From the NCBI GenBank assembly GCA_017547145.1, contig JAFYQJ010000012.1, positions 1 through 64,000 on the forward strand: a DNA stretch of 64,000 bases, written 5' to 3'. The notes beneath the pieces were generated by a model, which was given only the letters and a program-made list of their open reading frames with translations, was not told the origin of the DNA and made no database searches. This DNA is from Paludibacteraceae bacterium. GTDB lineage: Bacteria; Bacteroidota; Bacteroidia; Bacteroidales; Paludibacteraceae. Of this stretch, positions 47,024 through 55,811 are shown one piece after another; the stretch's first letter is position 1, and each line of letters begins with the position of its first letter. The position numbers and the translations under genes are program-made.

Positions 47024-47053
47024 AAAAAAGGTTGAACAAATGTTCAACCTTTT
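47024..47053 (-). terminator. Terminator after the SUMF1-like gene
   Basis: The 12-bp perfect stem AAAAGGTTGAAC / GTTCAACCTTTT has the loop AAAT, with a T-run on the minus strand, 21 bases after the stop at 47075. Confidence 0.88.
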
Positions 47054-47074
47054 CTTTTTATATAAAATTTATCA

Positions 47075-47743
47075 TTATTTAGCATCACGAACCAAACGGA
47101 ATCCACAACGGATACCACGTACACCACCATAACTTGGTATACTATCTAATGCCTTAATTTCACAAGCAGCTGGCACACTTTTGCAAGTTCCACCTTTAGT
47201 ATATACATAATCAGGATTTATAGCAATATCAGCAGTCATTTCAGATACATTTCCACTCATATCATAAATACCTAATGCATTAGGACTTTTCGTTCCAACG
47301 GGATGAGTTTGTGCCTCATTATGAACATCTTGACTATTATTTTTATACCAAGCATAAGCATCTAACGAATCTGAAGTACCTGAATATTTGTGGAATTGAC
47401 GATTTGCAGCATAAGCAGCTATTTCCCACTCTTCACGAGTTGGCAAACGATATCCCGCATTCGTTTTATCGTTTAGTTTTTCAATAAACTCTAAAACTTC
47501 ATCATAAGAAACATTCTCAATTGGATAATCATCACCGCTCAAATTACCTGCAGGTTTTGTATCCATTACAGCACGCCACTCTTTTTGAGTAACCTCGTAT
47601 TTCCCAATATAGAAAGCATCACCCTTTTCAGGAGCAACTTTAACCATTTGAATTTTTACTTTTGATATTACTGGCTCATAATCACAAGAAACAGCAAAAA
47701 TGGCAACAATTGCAACGATTAAAACAAAACTAATCTTTCTCAT
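47075..47743 (-). CDS. SUMF1/FGE-like lipoprotein
   Basis: This 222-residue protein has a lipoprotein signal (AIFAVSC, Cys20) and a formylglycine-generating-enzyme-type fold: YIGKYEVTQKEWRAVMD, YPIENVSYDEVLEFIEKLN, YRLPTREEWEIAAYA, HPVGTKSPNALGIYDMSGNVSEMT and IRCGFRLVRD. The paired Cys of true FGE enzymes are not clearly in place, so it is more likely a structural or binding member of the family, as with gliding-motility proteins of Bacteroidota (GldJ/GldK type). It is smaller than those. It is monocistronic. Confidence 0.8.
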   Translation of the reverse strand: MRKISFVLIVAIVAIFAVSCDYEPVISKVKIQMVKVAPEKGDAFYIGKYEVTQKEWRAVMDTKPAGNLSGDDYPIENVSYDEVLEFIEKLNDKTNAGYRLPTREEWEIAAYAANRQFHKYSGTSDSLDAYAWYKNNSQDVHNEAQTHPVGTKSPNALGIYDMSGNVSEMTADIAINPDYVYTKGGTCKSVPAACEIKALDSIPSYGGVRGIRCGFRLVRDAK

Positions 47744-47790
47744 TTTTATTCTTTATTTTAATTTGATTATTCTTACTTTTGCTAAAACAA

Positions 47791-47806
47791 TAACTTTGCA
47801 AAGATA
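47791..47806. promoter_or_regulatory. Back-to-back divergent -7 boxes
   Basis: TAACTTTG on the plus strand (47791-47798) abuts TATCTTTG on the minus strand (47806-47799), forming the near-palindrome TAACTTTGCAAAGATA. The plus box faces the acetyltransferase gene (ATG 47857) and the minus box faces the SUMF1-like gene (ATG 47743). A further plus box, TACTTTTG, lies at 47774-47781. Confidence 0.5.
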
Positions 47807-47856
47807 GTTATCTTTTTTAAATACAAATTACTTTTTTATTTTTTTTATAAAAAACA

Positions 47857-48381
47857 ATGAATATTCTTGAAAACGACAAAATCAAATTAAGAGCTACCGA
47901 ACCTGAAGACATAGATTTTATCTACGAGCTAGAAAACAATTCAATTTTTTGGGACATTGCCGACACAAATGAACCCTATTCTAAATATATCATAAAGGAA
48001 TATATAGCCTATTCAAACAAAAGCATCTACGAAAAAAAACAACAACGATTGATGATTGACCTTAAATGCGAAAAAAAAACAATAGGTTGTATTGATTTAT
48101 ACAATTTTGACCCTATACACGAGAGAGCAGGAGTTGGTATTTTTATTGATACTAAATACCAAAGAAAAGGATTTGCATTTGAAGCTTTAACAATCTTAAA
48201 AAATTACACTAGAAACTTCCTTCACATCCACCAACTTTACTGTTATATTGCTATTGACAACGAAGCTAGTATACATCTTTTTAAGAAAGCAAACTTTAAA
48301 GAAATGGGTATTTTAAAAGACTGGATAAAAACCTATGGCAAACAATACAAAGACGTAGGTATTTTTACATTAATTTTATAA
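47857..48381 (+). CDS. GNAT-family N-acetyltransferase
   Basis: This 174-residue protein has the RimJ/RimL-type GNAT pattern: IKLRATEPEDIDFIYELENN at the start, CIDLYNFDPIHERAGVGIFI, the acetyl-CoA pyrophosphate loop YQRKGFAFEAL, and NEASIHLFKKANFKEMG near the end. The acceptor cannot be told; polyamines, ribosomal proteins and small amines are all possible in this group. Confidence 0.88.
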   Translation: MNILENDKIKLRATEPEDIDFIYELENNSIFWDIADTNEPYSKYIIKEYIAYSNKSIYEKKQQRLMIDLKCEKKTIGCIDLYNFDPIHERAGVGIFIDTKYQRKGFAFEALTILKNYTRNFLHIHQLYCYIAIDNEASIHLFKKANFKEMGILKDWIKTYGKQYKDVGIFTLIL

Positions 48382-48383
48382 TA

Positions 48384-48410
48384 AAAAAGCACTTAAAAAT
48401 TTAAGTGCTT
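48384..48410 (-). terminator. Terminator between the acetyltransferase and rluB
   Basis: The 10-bp perfect stem AAGCACTTAA / TTAAGTGCTT has the loop AAAT, with five T on the minus strand. It is convergent and may serve both genes. Confidence 0.8.
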
Positions 48411-48430
48411 ATAAAACAAAGAGAACAATC

Positions 48431-49399
48431 TTATTCAAAAGCTCCCATTTTTAATATTTGTACCTCTTTTTCAGTCAAGAATCGCCATTTTCCTCTCGGA
48501 AGATTTTTTTTAGTTAAACCTGCAAATACCGAGCGATCCAATTGCTTTACGGTATAACCAATATGCTCGAACATTCGGCGTACAATTCGATTTCTACCCG
48601 AGTGAATTTCTACCCCAACTTGTCGGTGGTCATCATCAATATATGCAATTTCATCAACATGAATTTCTCCATCATCCAACACAATACCTCGTTTTAGCTT
48701 TTGCATATCAATATCAGAAATAGGCTTATCTAACACTACTTGATAAACCTTTTTCTTATTAAATTTAGGATGCGTTAGAGTTGTAGCCAAATCGCCATCG
48801 TTTGTTAACAACAATACGCCTGTTGTATTCCTATCCAAACGCCCCACCGGATAAATACGTTCTGCACATGCATTTTTAACAATATCCATTACTGTTATAC
48901 GTGCATGGGGATCATCCGTTGTTGTAACACAATTTTTAGGTTTATTTAGCAACAGATAAACTTTCTTTTCAGAACGCAACAACTGGTCATGAAACAAAAC
49001 TCTATCCTTTAATGGATAAATCTTTGTCCCTAATTCAGTCACCACATTACCATTTACAGTTATTACACCTGCCAAAATATATTCGTCAGCTTCACGACGC
49101 GAACAAACACCAGAATTTGCTACAAATCTATTTAAACGAATTGGAGCATTCATATCAACAAATCGTTTTTTATGCTCCAACTGTTTCTTTTTCGAATACA
49201 CACTTGGTCGTGCCTCTTTATGTTTAAAATCCGTATCTTCATTTAAACGAGAGGCTTTCGAATATTTTTTCTCTACTCGAAAGTCTTTAGTTCTTTCTGT
49301 AGAAAAACGTTTTTTAGAAATATTATTACCAAAACTTCCTTTATTATTTCTTTTTTGAAAAGCACCTTTTTGTGCTTGAGGTTTTCTTTCTGCTGACAT
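48431..49399 (-). CDS. rluB: 23S rRNA pseudouridine synthase, RluB/RsuA family
   Basis: This 322-residue protein has a very basic, low-complexity N-terminal extension (about 80 residues rich in Lys, Arg and Ser). An S4 domain follows (IRLNRFVANSGVCSRREADEYI), then the synthase domain with VYLLLNKPKNCVTTTDDP and the catalytic Asp in YPVGRLDRNTTGVLLLTNDGDL. It ends EIHSGRNRIVRRMFEHIGY. The extension is common in Bacteroidota and probably binds rRNA. Start at 49399: the -7 box at 49414-49421 lies downstream of an earlier ATG (49444), which therefore cannot be used from this promoter. Confidence 0.92.
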   Translation of the reverse strand: MSAERKPQAQKGAFQKRNNKGSFGNNISKKRFSTERTKDFRVEKKYSKASRLNEDTDFKHKEARPSVYSKKKQLEHKKRFVDMNAPIRLNRFVANSGVCSRREADEYILAGVITVNGNVVTELGTKIYPLKDRVLFHDQLLRSEKKVYLLLNKPKNCVTTTDDPHARITVMDIVKNACAERIYPVGRLDRNTTGVLLLTNDGDLATTLTHPKFNKKKVYQVVLDKPISDIDMQKLKRGIVLDDGEIHVDEIAYIDDDHRQVGVEIHSGRNRIVRRMFEHIGYTVKQLDRSVFAGLTKKNLPRGKWRFLTEKEVQILKMGAFE

Positions 49400-49413
49400 A
49401 AATCTATTTTTTG

Positions 49414-49421
49414 CAAAAATA
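49414..49421 (-). promoter_or_regulatory. -7 box of rluB
   Basis: TATTTTTG on the minus strand ends 14 bases before the ATG at 49399. Confidence 0.6.
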
Positions 49422-49457
49422 ATGCTTATTAAATTCCTTTCCAACTACAAATTTAAA

Positions 49458-50756
49458 TCAATATAACTTTTTAATCTTCGAATTTTTATAGTAATGTTCT
49501 AGTATTTGACGATAATTCAAACCATTTTTACTCATCGTAGCCGCACCTATTTGACACAGCCCTACTCCATGTCCCCAACCTGCACCATAAAACACAAAAT
49601 TTGTCGACTCCTTTTCCACAACAAATGCAGAACTATATAAATGGCTTTTAGAAAGCCACTTCCTAATTTCAAGCTCCTTGCCTACAACAGCAACCCTTTT
49701 TGATCCCACGATTTTCAAATAAGAAATTCTGCCCGAAGTTCCTCTTTTCAAAGGAATTATCTCCAATATTTTACCGAAATCAACTCCCGAACGTTGCTTT
49801 ATAATATCAGCCAATTGCCGTTCTGAATAAACAACCTTCCAACGAAAAAAGTCAGTTGTTGTTTGGTCAAAATTATTTAAAACCTGACGCAACACTTCAT
49901 TATCTTTAACATTACAATATGCTTTTTCTGAAGATTTTATCCATTTTTGTGCATCACTCTCCTTAGTCAAATCCAACACTACCTTTTCATTTTCCGTATC
50001 AGTACAACTTTCAAGGTATTTGTAGTGCTTATCTGCCCAACATGTATCAAAACTTTCCGTCACTCCTCCGCATGCTTTTGAAAAGCGAGCGTCACAAATT
50101 TCACTATCACAAACCAGCACTTCCCCTTTTGTAGCATCAACTGCTTCCTTTACTTTATTTGTAGTTATTTTAGTAATCCCTTGATAACGCTGACAATGAT
50201 CGTCAGCACAAACATCATAATTCGTATGTTTATCTCGTTCATACCAACGATTCACAAATAATACATCCTTCTCCTCAAAAGAAAACTTTTCGACTCTTTC
50301 ATACTTCGCATTGTCATAAAACTGGCATAACAACCAACTCCTTGATATAACAGCATGGGCTTTCAATAATTCAGTATAAGAAGTAGCACTCATTTCTGAT
50401 GAAATCACGCTTTTTAAATAATCTTCAACATCTAGTAAATTTACTGCTGTCACCAAATTGTTTTCCACAATCAATTTTAATGTTCCCTGAAAAGTTTGTC
50501 GCTCTTTTTTCTGCCAATGAAAATCAACCCCAATTATTACTCCATCTAATTCAAAACAAGATTTTTCATAATCTAAAGGTGTCAAAATAATTTCATCATA
50601 AACCTTTCCATCATACAGAAGTCCTTGGTTTTCAAACGAAACCAAAAAATCTCCCTCGTAAATTTTGTCTAAAAATTGATACTTCCCTTTTAAGCAAAAA
50701 CTTATTTTTTCAGAGGACATTATGCCAACTGAAATATTTTTTGGCAATTGATTCAT
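49458..50756 (-). CDS. SpoIID/LytB-domain protein
   Basis: This 432-residue protein carries the SpoIID domain seen in peptidoglycan-processing amidase enhancers and the SpoIID lytic transglycosylase: VNLLDVEDYLKSVISSEMSATSYTELLKAHAVISRSWLL, then YQGI, FSKACGGVTESF and the C-terminal GAGWGHGVGLCQIGAATMSKNG. No signal peptide is visible at the start used (MNQLPKNISVGIM), which is odd for a wall enzyme. It overlaps the DUF4922 gene by 4 bases. Bacteroidota do not sporulate, so a general cell-wall role is more likely. Confidence 0.85.
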   Translation of the reverse strand: MNQLPKNISVGIMSSEKISFCLKGKYQFLDKIYEGDFLVSFENQGLLYDGKVYDEIILTPLDYEKSCFELDGVIIGVDFHWQKKERQTFQGTLKLIVENNLVTAVNLLDVEDYLKSVISSEMSATSYTELLKAHAVISRSWLLCQFYDNAKYERVEKFSFEEKDVLFVNRWYERDKHTNYDVCADDHCQRYQGITKITTNKVKEAVDATKGEVLVCDSEICDARFSKACGGVTESFDTCWADKHYKYLESCTDTENEKVVLDLTKESDAQKWIKSSEKAYCNVKDNEVLRQVLNNFDQTTTDFFRWKVVYSERQLADIIKQRSGVDFGKILEIIPLKRGTSGRISYLKIVGSKRVAVVGKELEIRKWLSKSHLYSSAFVVEKESTNFVFYGAGWGHGVGLCQIGAATMSKNGLNYRQILEHYYKNSKIKKLY

Positions 50757-51631
50757 AAACTTACTTGTTGATAAATATCAATAACATCTGCAAGGGTTAT
50801 ACGCATAAAGTGTTCTTCTTTGGGAATAACAAAAATGCCACTCATCTCTGCCGCACCCGGACTAACCATCAACGTTTGAGGCTCAGGGGCGTTGTATTGC
50901 CAAGGACGCGATTGTTTTCTAGGGAAAACCAAAATTTTCCAAGTGCTATTAACATAAGTACATAACAAGTTCAACATCGGTTGTGTACTCACAAATAAGT
51001 CATTCATCAATCTCTCAAAATGTAAATGAGCATTATCAATACTTGTAGCCTCTATAGAAAACAGCGTACGATAAACATTATTTATTTTATAAGTTACTGC
51101 ATTATTTTTTTCAAAAACAACAGTTTTATCTAAACAATCATAACTATCTAAAATTGGGAATAAACGGCTCTCCGCAGCCTGAAAATGCAAATGGTCAGGA
51201 GCCGATGCACCACAGTTAATTCCATTAAAAAACAACGCAAAATTTGGTAATCGTTGTGCTAACGAAAGATATTCTTCAAAATGCGTACTTATATCTTGCA
51301 AAATATGTTCTTGATGTGCTATCACCAAGTGGTTTTGAAATATTGGATAAGGATTAACTTGAATTACATACTTTCCTTCTATAATACTAAGTTCTTCAGC
51401 TGGCTGATTTCCTAAACATAAAAAACATTTTCGTTTAGAAATACTTTCGGAATCCGTTTTTGCTCCGGTAGAAGCTATTCTTGTCGGATTGTATTGCAAA
51501 ACAATTTTCGTTTTAGGTAACGCAAAAGTTCTAGTTTTTATTTGCCGCAAATTGAAATAATTATTTTTTGCAAACTCCCAACACGAAAGTTGCTTTTCTA
51601 TAAAAGAATATATTTGTGTTTGTAAATCCAT
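50753..51631 (-). CDS. DUF4922 family protein (HIT/GalT-like phosphorylase fold)
   Basis: This 292-residue protein matches DUF4922. It has a Cys pair (KCFLCLG), NPYPIFQNHLVIAHQEHI, and the HIT-like motif FFNGINCGASAPDHLHFQA. The His-x-His near a Gly-rich strand is the nucleotide-phosphate site of the HIT/GalT superfamily, so a nucleotidyl transfer or phosphorolysis of a sugar nucleotide is plausible. The start is the ATG at 51631, 9 bases after the -7 box; an earlier ATG (51643) lies inside that box. It is the first gene of a two-gene operon with the SpoIID gene. Confidence 0.75.
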   Translation of the reverse strand: MDLQTQIYSFIEKQLSCWEFAKNNYFNLRQIKTRTFALPKTKIVLQYNPTRIASTGAKTDSESISKRKCFLCLGNQPAEELSIIEGKYVIQVNPYPIFQNHLVIAHQEHILQDISTHFEEYLSLAQRLPNFALFFNGINCGASAPDHLHFQAAESRLFPILDSYDCLDKTVVFEKNNAVTYKINNVYRTLFSIEATSIDNAHLHFERLMNDLFVSTQPMLNLLCTYVNSTWKILVFPRKQSRPWQYNAPEPQTLMVSPGAAEMSGIFVIPKEEHFMRITLADVIDIYQQVSL

Positions 51632-51640
51632 AATCACTTG

Positions 51641-51648
51641 CAAAAGTA
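51641..51648 (-). promoter_or_regulatory. -7 box of the DUF4922/SpoIID operon
   Basis: TACTTTTG on the minus strand is only 9 bases from the start codon, so the mRNA would be leaderless or nearly so. Confidence 0.65.
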
Positions 51649-51700
51649 CGACATAAAGTTATTTTTTTTACACCTAAACTTCAAATTTCAATTAAATGAT

Positions 51701-51708
51701 TAAATTTG
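51701..51708 (+). promoter_or_regulatory. -7 box of the envelope cluster
   Basis: TAAATTTG ends 18 bases before the ATG at 51727. I see no clear -33 element. Confidence 0.5.
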
Positions 51709-51726
51709 TAACTTAAAATATTGCTT

Positions 51727-52578
51727 ATGCAAGAAGAGAAATGGACAGAGGTTATCAAACCGCAAAAGAGCCTGTTAAGCATTGACTTCAAAGAACTTTG
51801 GCGATATAGGGATTTATGGACTATGTTCATAAAACGTGATATTATTACCCAATATAAACAAACAATTCTTGGGCCACTTTGGTTTTTTATCCAACCTATA
51901 ATGACAACTATTATGTATATGGTTGTTTTTGGAGGAATTGCAGGAATTTCTACCGACGGCATTCCACAACCATTATTTTATCTTTCAGGTATTTGTCTTT
52001 GGCAATATTTTGCAGACTGCCTCAACAAAACTTCCAACACATTTCTTACAAATTCAAATATTTTTGGGAAAGTATATTTCCCACGTTTGATTGTTCCTTT
52101 ATCAACTGTAACATCATCATTAGTTCGGTTAGGTATTCAACTTTTGCTATTCTTAATTGTCTATTTATATTACATCGTCTTTACTGATATCAACATCACT
52201 CCTAATTTTCATATCTTTCTATTACCTTTTTTAATTCTAATATTAGCAGGCTTATCTTTGGGCTTTGGAATATTATTTTCTTCTATGACAACAAAATACA
52301 GAGATTTAACTTTGCTATTATCCTTTTTTGTTCAACTTTGGATGTATGCGACCCCCATTATTTATCCTTTGAACACCATATCTAATGAAAAAATTCGATT
52401 TATAATGACCTTGAATCCTCTAACACCTATTGTAGAAACATTTAAATTTAGCACATTAGGTGCAGGTTCATTTAGTTGGTGGAGTTTAGGTTACAGTTTT
52501 ACATTTATGTTGTTATTGCTAACAATCGGCATTATCATATTCAATCGCATCCAGCGTAGTTTTATGGACACAATCTAA
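51727..52578 (+). CDS. ABC-2 type polysaccharide export permease (Wzm/TagG-like)
   Basis: This 283-residue inner-membrane protein begins with a soluble stretch (DFKELWRYRDLWTMFIKRDIITQYKQTILGPLW), the hallmark of Wzm/KpsM/TagG permeases. Six hydrophobic helices follow. SGICLWQYFADCLN, SSMTTKYRDLTLLLSFFVQLWMYATPIIYPL and NPLTPIVETF are family motifs. It would export a polysaccharide or lipid-linked glycan with an ATPase partner, but no ATPase gene is adjacent. I start at ATG 51727; an in-frame TTG lies two codons earlier. Confidence 0.88.
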   Translation: MQEEKWTEVIKPQKSLLSIDFKELWRYRDLWTMFIKRDIITQYKQTILGPLWFFIQPIMTTIMYMVVFGGIAGISTDGIPQPLFYLSGICLWQYFADCLNKTSNTFLTNSNIFGKVYFPRLIVPLSTVTSSLVRLGIQLLLFLIVYLYYIVFTDINITPNFHIFLLPFLILILAGLSLGFGILFSSMTTKYRDLTLLLSFFVQLWMYATPIIYPLNTISNEKIRFIMTLNPLTPIVETFKFSTLGAGSFSWWSLGYSFTFMLLLLTIGIIIFNRIQRSFMDTI

Positions 52579-52596
52579 CTTTTAATACGCATACAT

Positions 52597-54348
52597 ATGA
52601 AATCATTTTTTTTAAAAATATTAATTTCAAGTTTTCTTCTAATCACAATTCACACTTTTGGTCAAGAACAACTTTATCCAAAAATCATTGAAAACAATCA
52701 AGAATTTTATCTATATCAAGTTTTACAAGGAGAAGGATTGTGGTCTATTAGCAAAAAGTTTGGAGTAACTCAAAATGAGATACACCAATACAATCCTGAA
52801 ATCGCACAAGGATTAAAGTATGGTTTAACTTTAAAAATTCCAGTTCGAAAGCAAGTTACTTTAACAAAAGAAGAACAAAATAAGCACTCTAAAAGCGAAA
52901 TACCATTTAAAACTCACATGGTGGAAAAATCGCAGACACTATATTCTATTGCAAAACTCTATAATGTTTCAATGGATGCGATTATCGCAAACAATCCCAC
53001 AGCAGCAAATGGATTAAAAATTGGCGAAGTTCTAAAAATACCGACAACAGACATTTGCAATAAAGATTTGAATGAAATAGCAAAAAATAACACCCAAACA
53101 GATACTTCAACTTTTATTTTACACGAAGTTAAAAAGAAAGAAACATTATACTCTATTAGTAAAAAGTATGGCGTTGAAATAAATTCAATTTTAGAACACA
53201 ACGACATTAAAGGCTTCCCTAAAAAAGGAGATATATTACGCATTAAAATTAAAAAAGAATCTATTCCTCAATTACAAGTAGACACTACAGTTTTTCAAAA
53301 AAACACTGCACCACAAAATTACAAAAACCTTGACGACACTTTAAAAAATGCATTTAAAATTGGCATACTTTTGCCATTCAAATTAGAGATGGCAGGTGCT
53401 GACAAAAACGCAGAAAAGTTTATTGATTTTTATCGTGGGATTTTATTAGCTATCAATGATGCTAAAAAGCAAGGTAATTCTTTTATATTACATGTATATG
53501 ACACTGGAAATAGCGAAGAAAAAATTGACTCAATAATAAAAAAAGAAGAACTTAAAACACTTGATCTTATTATAGGTCCAGCATATACAAATCAAATACC
53601 AAAAGTCACTGATTTTGCAAAGCAATACAACACTCCTATCGTAATTCCTTTCTCTCAAAAAGTAAAAGACATAGAAAATAATCCATTTATAATACAGTTC
53701 AATTCTCCACAACAAGATCAAATCACTATTGCAAAAAATAAGTTGTTAGATAAAATCAAAAATAGACCTATTGTATTTGCATTATTCGAAAATAACAATG
53801 ACGATGGCAATTCATTTGCAAACGCACTACAGGTAGACTTTTTAATTAAGCAAATTCCTCATAAAAAATGTATTATAACAGAACAAAATGCCGATTCTAT
53901 TTGTCAGTTAGCCATTGACCAAAATGCACTTTTACTTTTAGCGTCTTCTACTCAAGAGCGTGTAAAACCTATTTTACGTATCGTTAATAGACATCGTTTA
54001 GGGACAAATCTTGAATTAATAGGTTTTGACAAATGGGGATTATCATTATTAAACGAAAGCAGACCAATATATTTTACATCACTATTTAATCCCAATACCT
54101 ATTTAAAACAAGAATACAAGGAAAAATATGAAACGTTTTTTGGTATTGCAAACAATGCATATCCTAACTTTGATCAATTAGGATATGATTTAATGCAAAA
54201 TATGATTGGGATGTTAAAAAATAGCAAAGACAAGTATGAGTTTATTTTTCCAACATTAAATAATGTACAATCCGATATGAAATTCAAAAAAATAACTAAT
54301 GAAGGAGGATGGGTCAATGAACATTTATATTTAATTCACCTTAAATAA
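52597..54348 (+). CDS. LysM protein with periplasmic-binding-like domain
   Basis: This 583-residue exported protein (signal peptide ending TFGQ) has three LysM peptidoglycan-binding motifs at about 33-85, 105-150 and 175-215. The motifs are YQVLQGEGLWSISKKFGVTQNEI, HMVEKSQTLYSIAKLYNVSMDAI and HEVKKKETLYSISKKYGVEINSI. The rest (about 250-583) resembles a type 1 periplasmic-binding fold (FKIGILLPFKLEM, LDLIIGPAYTNQIPKV, PIVIPFSQK), as in LpoA-like penicillin-binding-protein activators. A role in regulating wall synthesis is plausible. It is 18 bases after the permease gene. Confidence 0.82.
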   Translation: MKSFFLKILISSFLLITIHTFGQEQLYPKIIENNQEFYLYQVLQGEGLWSISKKFGVTQNEIHQYNPEIAQGLKYGLTLKIPVRKQVTLTKEEQNKHSKSEIPFKTHMVEKSQTLYSIAKLYNVSMDAIIANNPTAANGLKIGEVLKIPTTDICNKDLNEIAKNNTQTDTSTFILHEVKKKETLYSISKKYGVEINSILEHNDIKGFPKKGDILRIKIKKESIPQLQVDTTVFQKNTAPQNYKNLDDTLKNAFKIGILLPFKLEMAGADKNAEKFIDFYRGILLAINDAKKQGNSFILHVYDTGNSEEKIDSIIKKEELKTLDLIIGPAYTNQIPKVTDFAKQYNTPIVIPFSQKVKDIENNPFIIQFNSPQQDQITIAKNKLLDKIKNRPIVFALFENNNDDGNSFANALQVDFLIKQIPHKKCIITEQNADSICQLAIDQNALLLLASSTQERVKPILRIVNRHRLGTNLELIGFDKWGLSLLNESRPIYFTSLFNPNTYLKQEYKEKYETFFGIANNAYPNFDQLGYDLMQNMIGMLKNSKDKYEFIFPTLNNVQSDMKFKKITNEGGWVNEHLYLIHLK

Positions 54349-54350
54349 CA

Positions 54351-55013
54351 ATGCGATACAGAATTATTTTCATTGCTTTTTTTATTATTTCTTGTACTAA
54401 AGTTTGTGCATATACACCAGAAATTGCATTCGGTACACGACAAGGTGCGACATTAAGTACTGTATGGTTTTCACCTACTGTCGACCAAACTATGCGATTA
54501 GGATATACAGGAGGTATAACCTCTAGATTTATTTTTGAAAAATATTTTGGATTACAAGTGGAACTCAACTATATGCAAAGAGGTTGGACTGCATCTGCAC
54601 AAACAACCACACAGGAAAAATTTAAATATGACAGAGAATTTCATTATATTGAATTACCTTTTATGACACATTTGTTTTTTGGCAAGAAAAGTTTTAGATG
54701 GTTTTTCAATTTAGGATTAAATTTAAGCTATTTAATCGACGAAAATATATCAAATACAGATGATATAGAGAAGAAAAAGGAACACATTCAACCAATAGCA
54801 AATAGATTTGACTATGGAATTTGTGGAGGTACTGGTTTCGAAATTCATACGAGAGCTGGTATTTATCAATTAGAAGGACGTTACAACTTTGGGTTAGGCG
54901 ATGTTTTTCCAAACAAAATCACAGATGATTTTGGACGCTCTAGCAACCAAGTGATAACTATCAATTTAGGCATCTTATTTGACATTAACAAAGAAAAATA
55001 TAAGAAAAAATGA
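54351..55013 (+). CDS. PorT-family outer-membrane barrel protein
   Basis: This 220-residue protein has a signal peptide (ending KVCAY) and alternating amphipathic strands. The features [78 protein letters not shown] and the final NLGILFDI strand match small outer-membrane barrels of the PorT-like group. True PorT is a T9SS component, but this family has many paralogues, so the T9SS role is not established. It is 2 bases after the LysM gene and overlaps thyA by 4 bases. Confidence 0.75.
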   Translation: MRYRIIFIAFFIISCTKVCAYTPEIAFGTRQGATLSTVWFSPTVDQTMRLGYTGGITSRFIFEKYFGLQVELNYMQRGWTASAQTTTQEKFKYDREFHYIELPFMTHLFFGKKSFRWFFNLGLNLSYLIDENISNTDDIEKKKEHIQPIANRFDYGICGGTGFEIHTRAGIYQLEGRYNFGLGDVFPNKITDDFGRSSNQVITINLGILFDINKEKYKKK

Positions 55014-55804
55014 AACAATATTTAGAACTTTTAAAACACGTTTTAGACAACGGAACCACTAAAGAAGATCGTACAGGCACTGGAACAAAAAGCGTATTCG
55101 GCTATCAAATGCGATTTGACTTATCTAAAGGCTTTCCGCTTCTAACAACAAAAAAGCTTCATCTAAAATCAATAATTCACGAATTATTATGGTTTCTCAA
55201 AGGAGATACAAACATAAAATATCTTCAAGATAATGGCGTACGCATTTGGAACGAATGGGCAGATGAAAATGGTGAATTAGGACCTGTATATGGCCATCAA
55301 TGGCGTTCTTGGCCAGACTACAATGGCGGTACAATAGACCAAGTTTCAAACCTAATAAATCAAATAAAAAACAATCCAGATTCTCGCCGATTAATTGTAA
55401 GTGCTTGGAATGTAGCTGAAGTAGATAATATGGCTTTACCACCATGTCATACTCTATTCCAATTCTATGTAGCAAACGGGAAATTATCTTTACAACTTTA
55501 CCAACGTTCCGCTGACATATTTCTTGGTGTTCCTTTCAATATCGCATCATATGCATTATTATTAATGATGGTAGCACAAGTTACAGATTTAGAAGTTGGT
55601 GAATTTGTACATACTTTTGGTGATGCACATATCTATAGCAACCATATAGAACAAGTACATGAGCAACTTTCTAGAGAACCACGAACTTTACCTACAATGA
55701 AAATAAATGCAGACGTAAAAAGTATTTTTGACTTTAAATTTGAAGATTTCCAACTAGAAAATTACAATCCTCATCCTCACATAAAAGGAGTGGTGGCTGT
55801 TTAA
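55010..55804 (+). CDS. thyA: Thymidylate synthase
   Basis: ThyA methylates dUMP to dTMP with methylenetetrahydrofolate. The 264 residues match the E. coli length exactly. Cys146 lies in [22 protein letters not shown] and [12 protein letters not shown] bind phosphate and dUMP, and [18 protein letters not shown] is the cofactor site. The C-terminus is GVVAV. It sits inside an envelope and glycan operon, with a 4-base ATGA overlap upstream and a 7-base gap downstream, an unusual place. No dihydrofolate reductase gene follows. Confidence 0.97.
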   Translation: MKQYLELLKHVLDNGTTKEDRTGTGTKSVFGYQMRFDLSKGFPLLTTKKLHLKSIIHELLWFLKGDTNIKYLQDNGVRIWNEWADENGELGPVYGHQWRSWPDYNGGTIDQVSNLINQIKNNPDSRRLIVSAWNVAEVDNMALPPCHTLFQFYVANGKLSLQLYQRSADIFLGVPFNIASYALLLMMVAQVTDLEVGEFVHTFGDAHIYSNHIEQVHEQLSREPRTLPTMKINADVKSIFDFKFEDFQLENYNPHPHIKGVVAV

Positions 55805-55811
55805 AGTTTTT

